Positions 27,328 through 35,753 of a stretch of 64,000 bases of DNA are shown in pieces (within the stretch, counting starts at the first letter, position 1; every line of letters starts with the position of its first letter). The position numbers were made by a program, and so were the translations under genes. The stretch lies in contig JAZRKE010000032.1 of the NCBI GenBank assembly GCA_045646145.1, positions 1-64,000 on the forward strand, in the 5' to 3' direction. The stretch is from SIG565 sp045646145. Lineage in GTDB: Bacteria > Bacillota > Clostridia > Oscillospirales > Acutalibacteraceae. A model generated the notes under the pieces. It worked only from the letters and a program-made list of their open reading frames with translations. It was not told where the DNA came from and did no database searches.

Positions 27328-28644
27328 ATGAATGCTAAAAAAATATCTGTAAGTATTTTTCTAATAATATTTATATTATTCGGTGTAGCGTCGGCAATTG
27401 TTTATGATAAGTCAGACAGCGTAGATATTATATGCTATGACGGCTCTTATGCTGAGGAGTATGCTGAAAAGCATAATATTGATTGTCAAATTATTTCCGA
27501 TTCTGATGCATACATAGGTATATTGAATCTTGAAAACTTTGATTATAACAATGATGGCACTATCGTTGCTTATAGGGGCGAAAGTGAAAAGATTGCTATC
27601 CCTGTTGACATTGAAGGAACTAGAATAACAAAAGTATCTGAAAAAGCATTTGAGAATGCAAAGAATTTAAAGAGCATCTATCTTCCTAAATCAGTTACAG
27701 CTTTTGAAGTAAAGGAACTTAATGGCGTTACCGTTTATATGTATGAAGATACTGATTTGTATAAGAAACTTTCCGAAGATAAAGAGATAAAGTTTGAAAT
27801 TAAAACAATACCCGATTCATATTTCGTAGATTTCTATACAGCAAACATTCCTTTCTCTTATGATAACATCTCAGATAAGAGCATTGATATTAATCGATAT
27901 CATGCAGAAAATGATCTGGTTTTAGTTCCTGAAAGTATTGACGGTAAAATTGTTACCACGATTTCCTTTGATGCATTAGAAGACGGTGTTGAAACATTGG
28001 TTATTCCGAAGAGTGTTACCAGCATTAAGGGCGAATTGCATAGTAACCGTTATGACCTCACATTCTTCATCGGCATGTTGATTGCCTTTGTTGGAACCGC
28101 TATTGGTGTTGCATTTGTATTGACCTTAAAAGTGGATATAAAAGAGAGAATGTTCTTGACTGTTTCTCAGTTCAGAACAGCATATATCGCTACTATTCTT
28201 TCTTTAATATTATCAGGCATTTATCTCTTCGTTGCGATAATTCCCGATTTCATTGTTTATATCGGAGTTGTTTTAGTATACGGCTTCGCAATTATTTCTA
28301 TTTTGAAAGCCAAGGGTGCAGTTTCGGTTGTTGCAGGCATTGATGAAAAAATAAAGGTTCAAACCTTCATCATTAAGTCTTTAACCGTTGATGCAGAACA
28401 CCTTATGAACACTGCAAAGACAGCGGAACTTAAAACACTCTCAAAGAAGGTTTATGATGCTGTGCGTTATTCGGATCCTATGTCCAATGCAGTTCTTGTT
28501 GAAGTTGAAGAAAAAATTCAGAACGGTTTCTCTGACTTTGAAAATGCAGTTGAAGCGCAAGATTTTGAACTTGCTTCTTCCACTGCCGATGAGTTACTTT
28601 CACTTATTGATATTAGAAACAAGAAGTGTAAATTGTTAAAATAA
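27328..28644 (+). CDS. BspA-type leucine-rich-repeat membrane protein
   Basis: A 438-residue protein. It has an N-terminal signal anchor (about residues 5-24) and an outer part with BspA-like LRR motifs (AFENAKNLKSIYLPKSVT near 110 and ALEDGVETLVIPKSVTSI near 220). Three membrane segments follow (about 250-270, 285-305, 308-326), then a helical cytoplasmic tail (about 335-438) with repeated EVEEK/ADELL heptads. SD is AAGGAGG, 14 bases after the SPFH frame. LRRs bind proteins or glycans, so it may be the sensing or anchoring partner of the TIR pair. It is the last gene before a strong terminator. Confidence 0.75.
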   Translation: MNAKKISVSIFLIIFILFGVASAIVYDKSDSVDIICYDGSYAEEYAEKHNIDCQIISDSDAYIGILNLENFDYNNDGTIVAYRGESEKIAIPVDIEGTRITKVSEKAFENAKNLKSIYLPKSVTAFEVKELNGVTVYMYEDTDLYKKLSEDKEIKFEIKTIPDSYFVDFYTANIPFSYDNISDKSIDINRYHAENDLVLVPESIDGKIVTTISFDALEDGVETLVIPKSVTSIKGELHSNRYDLTFFIGMLIAFVGTAIGVAFVLTLKVDIKERMFLTVSQFRTAYIATILSLILSGIYLFVAIIPDFIVYIGVVLVYGFAIISILKAKGAVSVVAGIDEKIKVQTFIIKSLTVDAEHLMNTAKTAELKTLSKKVYDAVRYSDPMSNAVLVEVEEKIQNGFSDFENAVEAQDFELASSTADELLSLIDIRNKKCKLLK

Positions 28645-28702
28645 GCAATGTGAAGTGATATTCTGTATGGATTATTAATTTTTTAGAATTAAAATTAAAA
28701 CT

Positions 28703-28753
28703 AAAGATATATTAAAAGGGCACGATTATATCGTGCCCTTTTAATATATCTTT
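28703..28753. terminator. Very long perfect bidirectional terminator
   Basis: A 24-bp perfect stem (AAAGATATATTAAAAGGGCA... and its complement) with a 3-base loop lies between the converging LRR gene and dapB. The T-rich arms supply the U tract in both directions. Confidence 0.9.
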
Positions 28754-29505
28754 TAGAAGTCTAATATATCGTTCATATTGTAAAGCCCTGCACTTTTTCC
28801 TGCCAAGAACTTAGCGGCGGTTACCGAGCCGTTTGCAAAAACGGTCTTGGAAAATGCTTCGTGCTTAATCGAGATTACCTCATTATTTCCTGCAAAAATT
28901 ACCTCGTGCTCTCCAACTATTGTGCCACCTCTAACCGAATGAATACCAATTTCATTTTTGTTTCGTTTCTGCCTTTTAGAGTGGCGGTCATATTCGTAAA
29001 GCATCTTGTTATCGAGTGTCTCATTAACAGCGTCTGCAAGCATTATTGCAGTGCCCGAAGGGGCATCAACCTTCTGGTTATGGTGCTTTTCAATAATCTC
29101 AATATTAAAGTCAGTGCCTAAAAAGGCTGTAGCCTTTTTAGCAAGGCTCACCATTAAATTAACACCGAGCGATAAATTAAAGGTAAAGAAAACGGGGATA
29201 ATGCCTGCTGCCGCCCTGATTTTCTCGGTTTCAGCCTCGTTATAGCCTGTTGTTGCAATAACAACGGGTGTTTTTGTTTTTGCCGCAAAGGTAAGTAAAC
29301 CGTCAAGCGCCGAAGGATGCGAAAAATCTATAATCACATCGGCTTGGGGCAACTCTGCAAAATTTGGAAACACAGGGAAATCGGCATATTTCTCGCCGTA
29401 TGGGTCAACACCTGCAACGATGGTCAGATTTTCATCTTCCTCAATTATGGAATTAATAACCCTTCCCATTTTACCGCAGCAACCGCTGAGTATTACTTTT
29501 AACAT
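28753..29505 (-). CDS. dapB: 4-hydroxy-tetrahydrodipicolinate reductase
   Basis: A 250-residue enzyme that reduces the dapA product with NAD(P)H in lysine/diaminopimelate synthesis. It has the N-terminal Rossmann motif GCCGKMGR, the catalytic block EKHHNQKVDAPSGTA (His-His and Lys) and RGGTIVGEHEV. Length is typical. SD GAGGT. It is third in the leftward asd-dapA-dapB operon, 11 bases after dapA. Confidence 0.96.
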   Translation of the reverse strand: MLKVILSGCCGKMGRVINSIIEEDENLTIVAGVDPYGEKYADFPVFPNFAELPQADVIIDFSHPSALDGLLTFAAKTKTPVVIATTGYNEAETEKIRAAAGIIPVFFTFNLSLGVNLMVSLAKKATAFLGTDFNIEIIEKHHNQKVDAPSGTAIMLADAVNETLDNKMLYEYDRHSKRQKRNKNEIGIHSVRGGTIVGEHEVIFAGNNEVISIKHEAFSKTVFANGSVTAAKFLAGKSAGLYNMNDILDF

Positions 29506-29516
29506 CTTGCTACCTC

Positions 29517-30407
29517 TTATTTAATTAGTCCAAGTCCGGACATAATCTTAATCATTTCTTGTTTTTTAGCTTCGTTCATAGGAACTAAGGGCAGTCTTGT
29601 GGGACCTACGTTTTTACCCATTAAATTCATAGCCTCTTTTACGGGAATGGGGTTTACGTCGCTGAAAAGAGCATTTATAAATGGAATGTATTTAAGCTGT
29701 AATTCGGCAGCGGTTTTAGTGTCGCCGTTTAAATATGCCATACACATATCGTGGGTTTCCTTCGGCGCAATATTTGAAAGTACCGAAATTACACCCTTTC
29801 CACCGAGCGACATCATAGGAATAATCTGGTCATCGTTACCTGAATAAATATCGAGTGCGTCGCCTACTAACTGCTTGGTTTTTGCAACGCTTGAAATATC
29901 ACCGTTAGCCTCTTTAATAGCAACGATGTTTTCGTGCTTGGAAAGTTCTAAATAGGTTTCGGGCTGAATAGAAACACCTGTGCGAGAGGGCACATTATAA
30001 ACAATAAGCGGCTTATCAATACGGTCGGCAATATAGTTGTAATGCGCGATAAGACCAGCCTGTGAAGCCTTGTTATAATAAGGTGTAACCGATAGAAGAG
30101 CATCGGCGCCAAGAGATATTGCTTCTTTGCAAAGGCCTACCGAGTAAACGGTATCGTTACTGCCTGCACCTGCTATAATCGGCACTCTGCCGTCGGCAGT
30201 CTTGATAGCCTCTTCAATAACCTTTACATGCTCTTTATAACTGAGTGTTGACTTTTCACCTGTTGTTCCGCAGATAACAAGTGCATCGATACCTGCTTCA
30301 ATCTGCTCGTTAACGAGAGTTCTTAATACATCATAATTAACCGTTGTGTCAGCGTTCATTGGTGTTACAAGCGCAGTTGCAGCACCTGTGAAAATAGTCT
30401 TCTTCAT
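29517..30407 (-). CDS. dapA: 4-hydroxy-tetrahydrodipicolinate synthase
   Basis: A 296-residue TIM-barrel aldolase that condenses pyruvate with aspartate semialdehyde. Motifs are CGTTGEKSTL, YYNKASQ, the YNVPSRTG tyrosine motif and the Schiff-base lysine in IVAIKEANGD (about residue 161). The gene sits between asd and dapB, so the operon supplies meso-DAP for the cell wall and lysine. SD GAGGT. Confidence 0.97.
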   Translation of the reverse strand: MKKTIFTGAATALVTPMNADTTVNYDVLRTLVNEQIEAGIDALVICGTTGEKSTLSYKEHVKVIEEAIKTADGRVPIIAGAGSNDTVYSVGLCKEAISLGADALLSVTPYYNKASQAGLIAHYNYIADRIDKPLIVYNVPSRTGVSIQPETYLELSKHENIVAIKEANGDISSVAKTKQLVGDALDIYSGNDDQIIPMMSLGGKGVISVLSNIAPKETHDMCMAYLNGDTKTAAELQLKYIPFINALFSDVNPIPVKEAMNLMGKNVGPTRLPLVPMNEAKKQEMIKIMSGLGLIK

Positions 30408-30425
30408 AATATTACCTCACAAAAA

Positions 30426-31505
30426 TTAATCAATATAGCCCTCAGCGCATAAAAGCTCTGCTAAGAGCACAGCGCCGCCTGCCGCACCGCGCAAGGTGTT
30501 GTGGGAAAGGCATACGAATTTATAGTCATACTGGCTGTCTTCACGCAGTCTGCCGATTGACACCGCCATACCGTTTTCAAGGTTGCGGTGAAGCTTGGTC
30601 TGAGGCATATTGTCCTCGGTGAAATAATGCAGGAACTGCTTAGGTGCACTCGGCAGGTTTAATTCCTGAGCACGACCTGAGAAACTTTGCCATTTTTCTA
30701 AAATTTCTTCCTTTGTAGGTTTTTTATCGAAGCTTACAAATACTGCCGCCATATGACCGTCCGATACGGGAACTCTCAGACACTGAGCTGTAAGCTTCGG
30801 CGTAGCGGAATTAACGATAACACCGTTTTCAACTTTACCCCAAATTTTAAGCGGTTCTTGCTCTGATTTTTCCTCTTCGCCGCCGATATAGGGGATAACG
30901 TTATCCACCATCTCGGGCCAACGCTCGAAGGTTTTACCTGCACCCGAAATTGCCTGATATGTACAAACAAGGCCCTGATTTATGCCGAAACTATCAAGCG
31001 GATAAAGGGCGGGAACATAGCTTTGTAGTGAGCAGTTGGATTTTACCGCAATAAAGCCACGCTTTGTGCCGAGGCGCTTTCTCTGGCTTACAATAACTTT
31101 AGCGTGGTCAGCATTGATTTCAGGAATAATCATAGGAACATCGGCAGTGCCTCTGTGTGCGCTGTTATTGGAAATAACAGGACATTCAAGTTTAGCATAA
31201 GCCTCCTCTAAAGCCTTAATTTCATCCTTTTTCATATCAACCGCGCAGAAAACAAAATCAACCATTTCTGCGATTTTTTTCATATCAGCCGTAGCATCAA
31301 GCACGGGCATATTTTTAACGTTCTCGGGCATCGGGTCGGTCATAGCCCAACGTGAGCCTACAGCCTCCTCGTAGGTTTTGCCTGCCGAACGTGCAGACGC
31401 CGCTAAACACTTGATCTCAAACCACGGATGGTTTGTGTTAAGCAGTACAAAGCGCTGACCTACCATACCTGTAGCACCGATAATACCAACTTTATATTTT
31501 TTCAT
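30426..31505 (-). CDS. asd: Aspartate-semialdehyde dehydrogenase (archaeal/fungal-type)
   Basis: A 359-residue enzyme that reduces aspartyl phosphate to aspartate semialdehyde. The N-terminal GIIGATGMVGQRF binds NADP, the catalytic cysteine is in VKSNCSLQSYVPALYPL, and the substrate-binding part includes VPVSDGHMAAVFVSF. The sequence is of the group without the E. coli-type insertions, common in Clostridia and Archaea. I used ATG 31505; the frame is open 32 codons earlier but that contains the promoter. First gene of the asd-dapA-dapB operon. Confidence 0.95.
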   Translation of the reverse strand: MKKYKVGIIGATGMVGQRFVLLNTNHPWFEIKCLAASARSAGKTYEEAVGSRWAMTDPMPENVKNMPVLDATADMKKIAEMVDFVFCAVDMKKDEIKALEEAYAKLECPVISNNSAHRGTADVPMIIPEINADHAKVIVSQRKRLGTKRGFIAVKSNCSLQSYVPALYPLDSFGINQGLVCTYQAISGAGKTFERWPEMVDNVIPYIGGEEEKSEQEPLKIWGKVENGVIVNSATPKLTAQCLRVPVSDGHMAAVFVSFDKKPTKEEILEKWQSFSGRAQELNLPSAPKQFLHYFTEDNMPQTKLHRNLENGMAVSIGRLREDSQYDYKFVCLSHNTLRGAAGGAVLLAELLCAEGYID

Positions 31506-31531
31506 AAAAACACTGCCTTTCAAAATAGGGG

Positions 31532-31560
31532 TTGCCTTATTAAAATATTTATAATATAAT
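31532..31560 (+). promoter_or_regulatory. Promoter of queA-tgt (rightward)
   Basis: TTGCCT (31532-31537), 17-base spacer, TATAAT (31555-31560). Its -10 box directly abuts the -10 box of the leftward asd promoter. Confidence 0.6.
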
Positions 31561-31589
31561 AATATAGCATTAAATATGTGGTTTGTCAA
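31561..31589 (-). promoter_or_regulatory. Promoter of asd-dapA-dapB (leftward)
   Basis: On the minus strand TTGACA (31589-31584), 17-base spacer, TATATT (31566-31561). It faces the queA promoter across the same ~60 bases. Confidence 0.75.
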
Positions 31590-31617
31590 ATAATTAAGCA
31601 TTAAAGGACCTAAAATA

Positions 31618-32640
31618 ATGAAAAAAAGCGATTTTTTCTATCTTCTTCCCGAAGAACTAATAGCACAAACGCCAATAGAACCCCGTAATTCGTCAAGACT
31701 TATGGTGCTAAATCGGCAAAACGGGGAAGTAGAGCATACAAAATTTTATAATCTTTTCGATTATTTAAAGCAGGGTGATACCATAGTTTTAAATAATACA
31801 AGGGTGTTACCCGCGCGTATCTTCGGCAAGCGCACCGACACAGGCGCCACCGTAGAATTTGTGCTTTTGAAACAAAAAACAACTCTGTTGTGGGAGTGCA
31901 TTGCGGGTCCGGGCAAAAAGGCTAAAATGGGGCATGAATTTATCTTTTCAGATAATTTATCTGCTAAGGTTGTAGATGTTCTGTCCGATGGAAACCGCAT
32001 TATAGAATTTACTGCAAACGGCGAATTCTTCTCGTTACTCGATGAGGTAGGGCAGATGCCCTTGCCACACTATATCAAAAAGGAACTTCACGATAAAGAA
32101 CGCTATCAGACGGTTTATTCTAAGGAGTTAGGCTCTGCCGCCGCGCCAACTGCGGGACTTCATTTTACGGAAGAAATGTTGGAACAGTTAAAGGAAAAAG
32201 GAATTAATGTAGCCTATGTAACTCTTCATGTTGGCCTTGGTACCTTCAGACCTGTGAAGGTCGACGATATTAAGGACCATAAAATGCACTCTGAGCATTA
32301 TTCTATATCTCAGGAGACCGCTGAAATTATAAACAAAACAAAGTCCCGTGGCGGCAGAGTTATCTGTGTTGGAACAACCTCTTGTCGAACGCTTGAATCG
32401 GCGGCACAAAAATTTGGTGCAATTAAAGAGTGTACGGATGACACCGAAATTTTTATCTATCCGGGCTACAAGTTTCAGGTTATGGATGCGCTTATAACCA
32501 ACTTCCATTTACCTGAGAGCACACTTATAATGCTCGTCAGCGCCTTTGCGGGTTATGATAATACAATGAGCGCATACAAAACGGCGGTAGATAAAAAATA
32601 TCGTTTCTTTAGCTTCGGTGATGCGATGTTTATTTATTAG
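31618..32640 (+). CDS. queA: S-adenosylmethionine:tRNA ribosyltransferase-isomerase
   Basis: A 340-residue enzyme that transfers the ribosyl part of SAM to preQ1-tRNA, making epoxyqueuosine. Motifs FYLLPEELIAQTPIEPR, NNTRVLPARIFG, AAPTAGLHFTEEML and THVGLGTF-like TLHVGLGTFRPV are all present. SD AAAGGA. The next gene, tgt, starts 9 bases later, so the pair makes queuosine in the tRNA wobble position. Length is normal. Confidence 0.96.
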   Translation: MKKSDFFYLLPEELIAQTPIEPRNSSRLMVLNRQNGEVEHTKFYNLFDYLKQGDTIVLNNTRVLPARIFGKRTDTGATVEFVLLKQKTTLLWECIAGPGKKAKMGHEFIFSDNLSAKVVDVLSDGNRIIEFTANGEFFSLLDEVGQMPLPHYIKKELHDKERYQTVYSKELGSAAAPTAGLHFTEEMLEQLKEKGINVAYVTLHVGLGTFRPVKVDDIKDHKMHSEHYSISQETAEIINKTKSRGGRVICVGTTSCRTLESAAQKFGAIKECTDDTEIFIYPGYKFQVMDALITNFHLPESTLIMLVSAFAGYDNTMSAYKTAVDKKYRFFSFGDAMFIY

Positions 32641-32649
32641 GAGAACAGT

Positions 32650-33780
32650 ATGTACAAATTATTAAAAACCGAGAATAATGCAAGGCTCGGTGAATTTCAC
32701 ACCAACCGAGGTGTAGTAAAAACACCTGCATTTATGAATGTTGCAACTCAGGGCGCTATAAAGGGTGGAGTGAGTGCGGCAGACCTAAAAGCCGTGGGAT
32801 GTCAGGTAATGCTTTCCAACACCTATCATCTTCACGTGAGACCGAGCGATAAGGTGATATACGACTGTGGGGGACTTCATAAATTTTCCACCTGGGATGG
32901 TCCCATTTTAACCGATAGCGGCGGCTTTCAGGTTTTTTCCTTAGCGGCACTTCGTAAAATTAGTGAAGAGGGCGTGCAGTTTTCTTCCCATGTCGACGGC
33001 AGAAAGATTTTTATGGGACCGGAAGAGAGTATGCAAATTCAGTCGAATTTAGGTTCAACAATTGCAATGGCTTTTGATGAATGCGTTGAAAATCCGGCTG
33101 AGCATAGTTATTCTAAGCATTCTTGCGAGAGAACGACGCGTTGGCTTATTCGCTGCAAAAAAGAAATGGATAGATTAAACAGCCTTGAAACCACCATTAA
33201 TCGTGAACAGATGCTTTTCGGCATAAATCAGGGTTGCACCTATAATGACCTAAGAATAGAGCATATGAAAGAAATTCGTGAGCTCGACCTTGATGGTTAT
33301 GCTATAGGCGGTTTGGCAGTGGGGGAGCCTACAGAAGTAATGTATGATGTTTTAGATAATGTTATGCCCGTTGCACCTAAGGACAAAATCAGGTATTTGA
33401 TGGGTGTCGGCACCCCTGCAAATATTCTTAATGCGGTTGAGAGGGGCGTAGATTTGTTCGACTGCGTAATGCCGAGCCGAAATGCAAGGCACGGCCACCT
33501 TTTTACTTCAAAAGGCATTATAAATATCAATAATCAAAAGTACGAGCGTGATATGACGCCGATTGATGAAAACTGCGGCTGTCCTGCCTGCAGACGCTAT
33601 TCAAAGGCATATATCCGCCATCTGCTGAAAGCGGGTGAAATGCTTTCAGGCAGACTAATGGTGCTTCATAATCTGTGGTTTTATAATCACCTTATGGAAG
33701 ACATTAGAAATGCGCTCGAAAGCGGTAATTTTGCCGAATTTAAAAAAGAAAAGGAAGAAATTTACTCAACTCGAATTTAA
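32650..33780 (+). CDS. tgt: tRNA-guanine transglycosylase
   Basis: A 376-residue TIM-barrel enzyme that exchanges guanine-34 for preQ1. It has TDSGGFQVFSL with a catalytic Asp, YAIGGLAVGEP, DCVMPSRNARHGHLFT with the nucleophilic Asp, and a zinc site in CGCPACRRYSKAYIRHL. SD AGGAG. It is in an operon with queA; yajC follows after its own promoter, as in many bacteria (queA-tgt-yajC). Confidence 0.97.
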   Translation: MYKLLKTENNARLGEFHTNRGVVKTPAFMNVATQGAIKGGVSAADLKAVGCQVMLSNTYHLHVRPSDKVIYDCGGLHKFSTWDGPILTDSGGFQVFSLAALRKISEEGVQFSSHVDGRKIFMGPEESMQIQSNLGSTIAMAFDECVENPAEHSYSKHSCERTTRWLIRCKKEMDRLNSLETTINREQMLFGINQGCTYNDLRIEHMKEIRELDLDGYAIGGLAVGEPTEVMYDVLDNVMPVAPKDKIRYLMGVGTPANILNAVERGVDLFDCVMPSRNARHGHLFTSKGIININNQKYERDMTPIDENCGCPACRRYSKAYIRHLLKAGEMLSGRLMVLHNLWFYNHLMEDIRNALESGNFAEFKKEKEEIYSTRI

Positions 33781-33783
33781 TGC

Positions 33784-33812
33784 TTGAAAAACCGGCAGAA
33801 TAAATGTATAAT
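33784..33812 (+). promoter_or_regulatory. Promoter of yajC
   Basis: TTGAAA (33784-33789), 17-base spacer, TATAAT (33807-33812), just after the tgt stop. Confidence 0.75.
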
Positions 33813-33842
33813 ATACTAAAATAAATTTTGGAGGAATAAAAA

Positions 33843-34196
33843 ATGTATTTACCTTTATTAGAGGGCGAAGCAGTTCAGGCTGCAGGTATTGGCAGTTCAA
33901 CAGGTCAAACCTTGTATTTTATTGGAAGTATTGTCTTAATGGTGCTTCTTTTCTACTTTATGCTTATCCGTCCGCAGAAGAAAAAGCAGAAGGAAGAGCA
34001 GAAATTACGTGATTCACTGCAGATAGGTGATGAGATTTTAACCATCGGCGGATTTTACGGCAAAATCGTTTCCATTAAGGAAGACGCAGTTGTTATTGAA
34101 TCTCAGCTTGACCACACCAAGCAGAAGATTGCCCGTTGGGCTATTCAGCAGAATTTAACCGTTCATGATGACGGCGACTCTGCAAAAAATAAGTAA
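33843..34196 (+). CDS. yajC: Preprotein translocase accessory subunit YajC
   Basis: A 117-residue membrane protein. One membrane segment (about 25-43) is followed by the conserved FYFMLIRPQKKKQKE motif and a small beta domain with GDEILTIGGFYGKIVSIKED. It associates with SecDF/SecYEG. The C-terminus carries a charged tail. The hairpin after its stop contains the ribosome site of the following gene. Confidence 0.95.
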   Translation: MYLPLLEGEAVQAAGIGSSTGQTLYFIGSIVLMVLLFYFMLIRPQKKKQKEEQKLRDSLQIGDEILTIGGFYGKIVSIKEDAVVIESQLDHTKQKIARWAIQQNLTVHDDGDSAKNK

Positions 34197-34206
34197 TAAC
34201 TAAAAC

Positions 34207-34234
34207 TCCCTTCGAGTATAATTACTCGGAGGGA
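34207..34234 (+). promoter_or_regulatory. Hairpin that contains the SD of the TIGR04086 gene
   Basis: Stem 34207-34218 / 34223-34234 (12 pairs, one G-U; loop TAAT). The right arm carries GGAGGG, the ribosome site of the ATG at 34241. The following TATTTTAT is T-rich, so it could also be a weak terminator after yajC. Confidence 0.6.
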
Positions 34235-34240
34235 TATTTT

Positions 34241-34645
34241 ATGAGTGCTTACAAAAAAGAGATTTCCACAAAACAGTTTTATATAAATATTTTGTTAGGT
34301 GCCGCCGTCGGCGTCGCAGTAACCTTTGCTGTACTGCTTATTTTTGCGGCAATAATGCTGCTTTTCAATATAAATATTAATATGGCATCACCGCTTTCGT
34401 CTATTGCTTTAGCCATAGGCAGTGGCTTAGGAGGTTATATATCGGCATACAAAAATAAAGCTAAAGGCTTTATATGCGGTTTGATAAACGCGGGTATATT
34501 GTTCTTGTTAGTTGCAGTTATCGGACTTATTTTAAGTAACAATATAACCCTTATGAGCCTTATTCATTTTGCCGTAACCGTACTTTCTTCTTTAATAGGC
34601 AGCATATTGGGTGTTAATAAGGCGGATAAAATTAAGGTTGTGTAA
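34241..34645 (+). CDS. TIGR04086 family membrane protein
   Basis: A 134-residue protein with four predicted membrane segments and a glycine-rich AIGSGLGGYISAYKNKAKGF motif between segments two and three, which is the signature of the TIGR04086/YrzE family. These genes commonly follow yajC in Clostridia, as here. Function unknown. SD GGAGGG lies in a hairpin. Confidence 0.85.
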   Translation: MSAYKKEISTKQFYINILLGAAVGVAVTFAVLLIFAAIMLLFNININMASPLSSIALAIGSGLGGYISAYKNKAKGFICGLINAGILFLLVAVIGLILSNNITLMSLIHFAVTVLSSLIGSILGVNKADKIKVV

Positions 34646-34691
34646 ATCTTTTAAAATTGGTATAATGGTAAAAAAATAAAGGAATATAAAT

Positions 34692-35753
34692 ATGCAGGAT
34701 TTATGGGGCAATTTAAAGGGAACTAAAAAACCAATTTTCCTTTACGGCACCGGTAACGGTGCCGATAAAATACTTGATGAACTAACCCGCCTTGAAATCA
34801 AGGTCGAGGGTGTTTTTGCGTCCGACGGCTTTGTAAGAAACCGCACTTTCAGAGGCTTTAAGGTGCAAAGCTTTAGCGAGGTAAAGGAAAAATATAATGA
34901 TTTTATATCCTTAGTATCATTCGGTACTTATCTGCCCGAGGTAATAGATAATATAAAGAAAATATCAAAGGAAACCGAGCTTTATGCACCTGATGTTCCT
35001 GTTATTCCCGACGGAACAATTTTTAATCTTGAATATGCAAGAGAACATAGAAAAGAACTCGAAACAGCATATTCATATCTTTCGGACGAGCAGTCTAAAA
35101 AAGTGTACGAGAATACCGTAATGTTCAAGTTAACGGGTAAAATCGAATATCTTTTTGAAAGTGAAAGCGAGCAAAAGGAAATCTTTGATATTTTAGATAT
35201 AAAAAGTGCCGATACCTTCCTTGACCTCGGCGCATATAACGGAGATACGGTAAATGAGTTTTTAGAGTATAACACGTCTTATAAAAAAATAATTGCCATC
35301 GAACCCGACGCTAAAAACTTCCGCAAACTCACCGCAAATACAGAAAATATAGAGAATATAACCAGAATTCAAGCGGCGGTAGGGGAAACGGATGGACAAG
35401 CGCTTTTTAAAATGTCGGGCGGCAGAAATTCGGCTGTTAATAGCGGCGGCACTACAATTTTGCAGATTTGTGTCGATAGTTTGGGCCTGGAGGATAATGC
35501 GTATATTAAGTTTGATGTTGAGGGTGCTGAGGAAAATGCCATAAAAGGCGCCCAAAAAACCTTAAAAAACCATAAACCGCGCCTTAATATAGCGGCATAT
35601 CATAAAAATTCCGATATTTTTTTAATTCCGATACTTGTAAAAACCATAAACCCCGATTATAATGTCTTTATGCGGCATCACAGCTATATTCCCGCATGGG
35701 ATACGAATTATTATTTTTTAATGGGTGATATAAATGTTAAACAATATCATTAA
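34692..35753 (+). CDS. FkbM-family methyltransferase
   Basis: A 353-residue protein. Residues 1-110 resemble the nucleotide-binding domain often fused to these enzymes (FLYGTGNGADKILDEL, VSFGTYLPEV). The SAM-dependent FkbM domain (about 165-345) has DTFLDLGAYNGDTVNEF, the acidic IAIEPDAKNF and IKFDVEGAEENAIKGA. It probably methylates a sugar or glycan. A -10-like TATAAT at 34661 with a weak -35 is upstream. It overlaps the following SGNH hydrolase by 20 bases, so both likely modify the same surface molecule. Confidence 0.85.
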   Translation: MQDLWGNLKGTKKPIFLYGTGNGADKILDELTRLEIKVEGVFASDGFVRNRTFRGFKVQSFSEVKEKYNDFISLVSFGTYLPEVIDNIKKISKETELYAPDVPVIPDGTIFNLEYAREHRKELETAYSYLSDEQSKKVYENTVMFKLTGKIEYLFESESEQKEIFDILDIKSADTFLDLGAYNGDTVNEFLEYNTSYKKIIAIEPDAKNFRKLTANTENIENITRIQAAVGETDGQALFKMSGGRNSAVNSGGTTILQICVDSLGLEDNAYIKFDVEGAEENAIKGAQKTLKNHKPRLNIAAYHKNSDIFLIPILVKTINPDYNVFMRHHSYIPAWDTNYYFLMGDINVKQYH

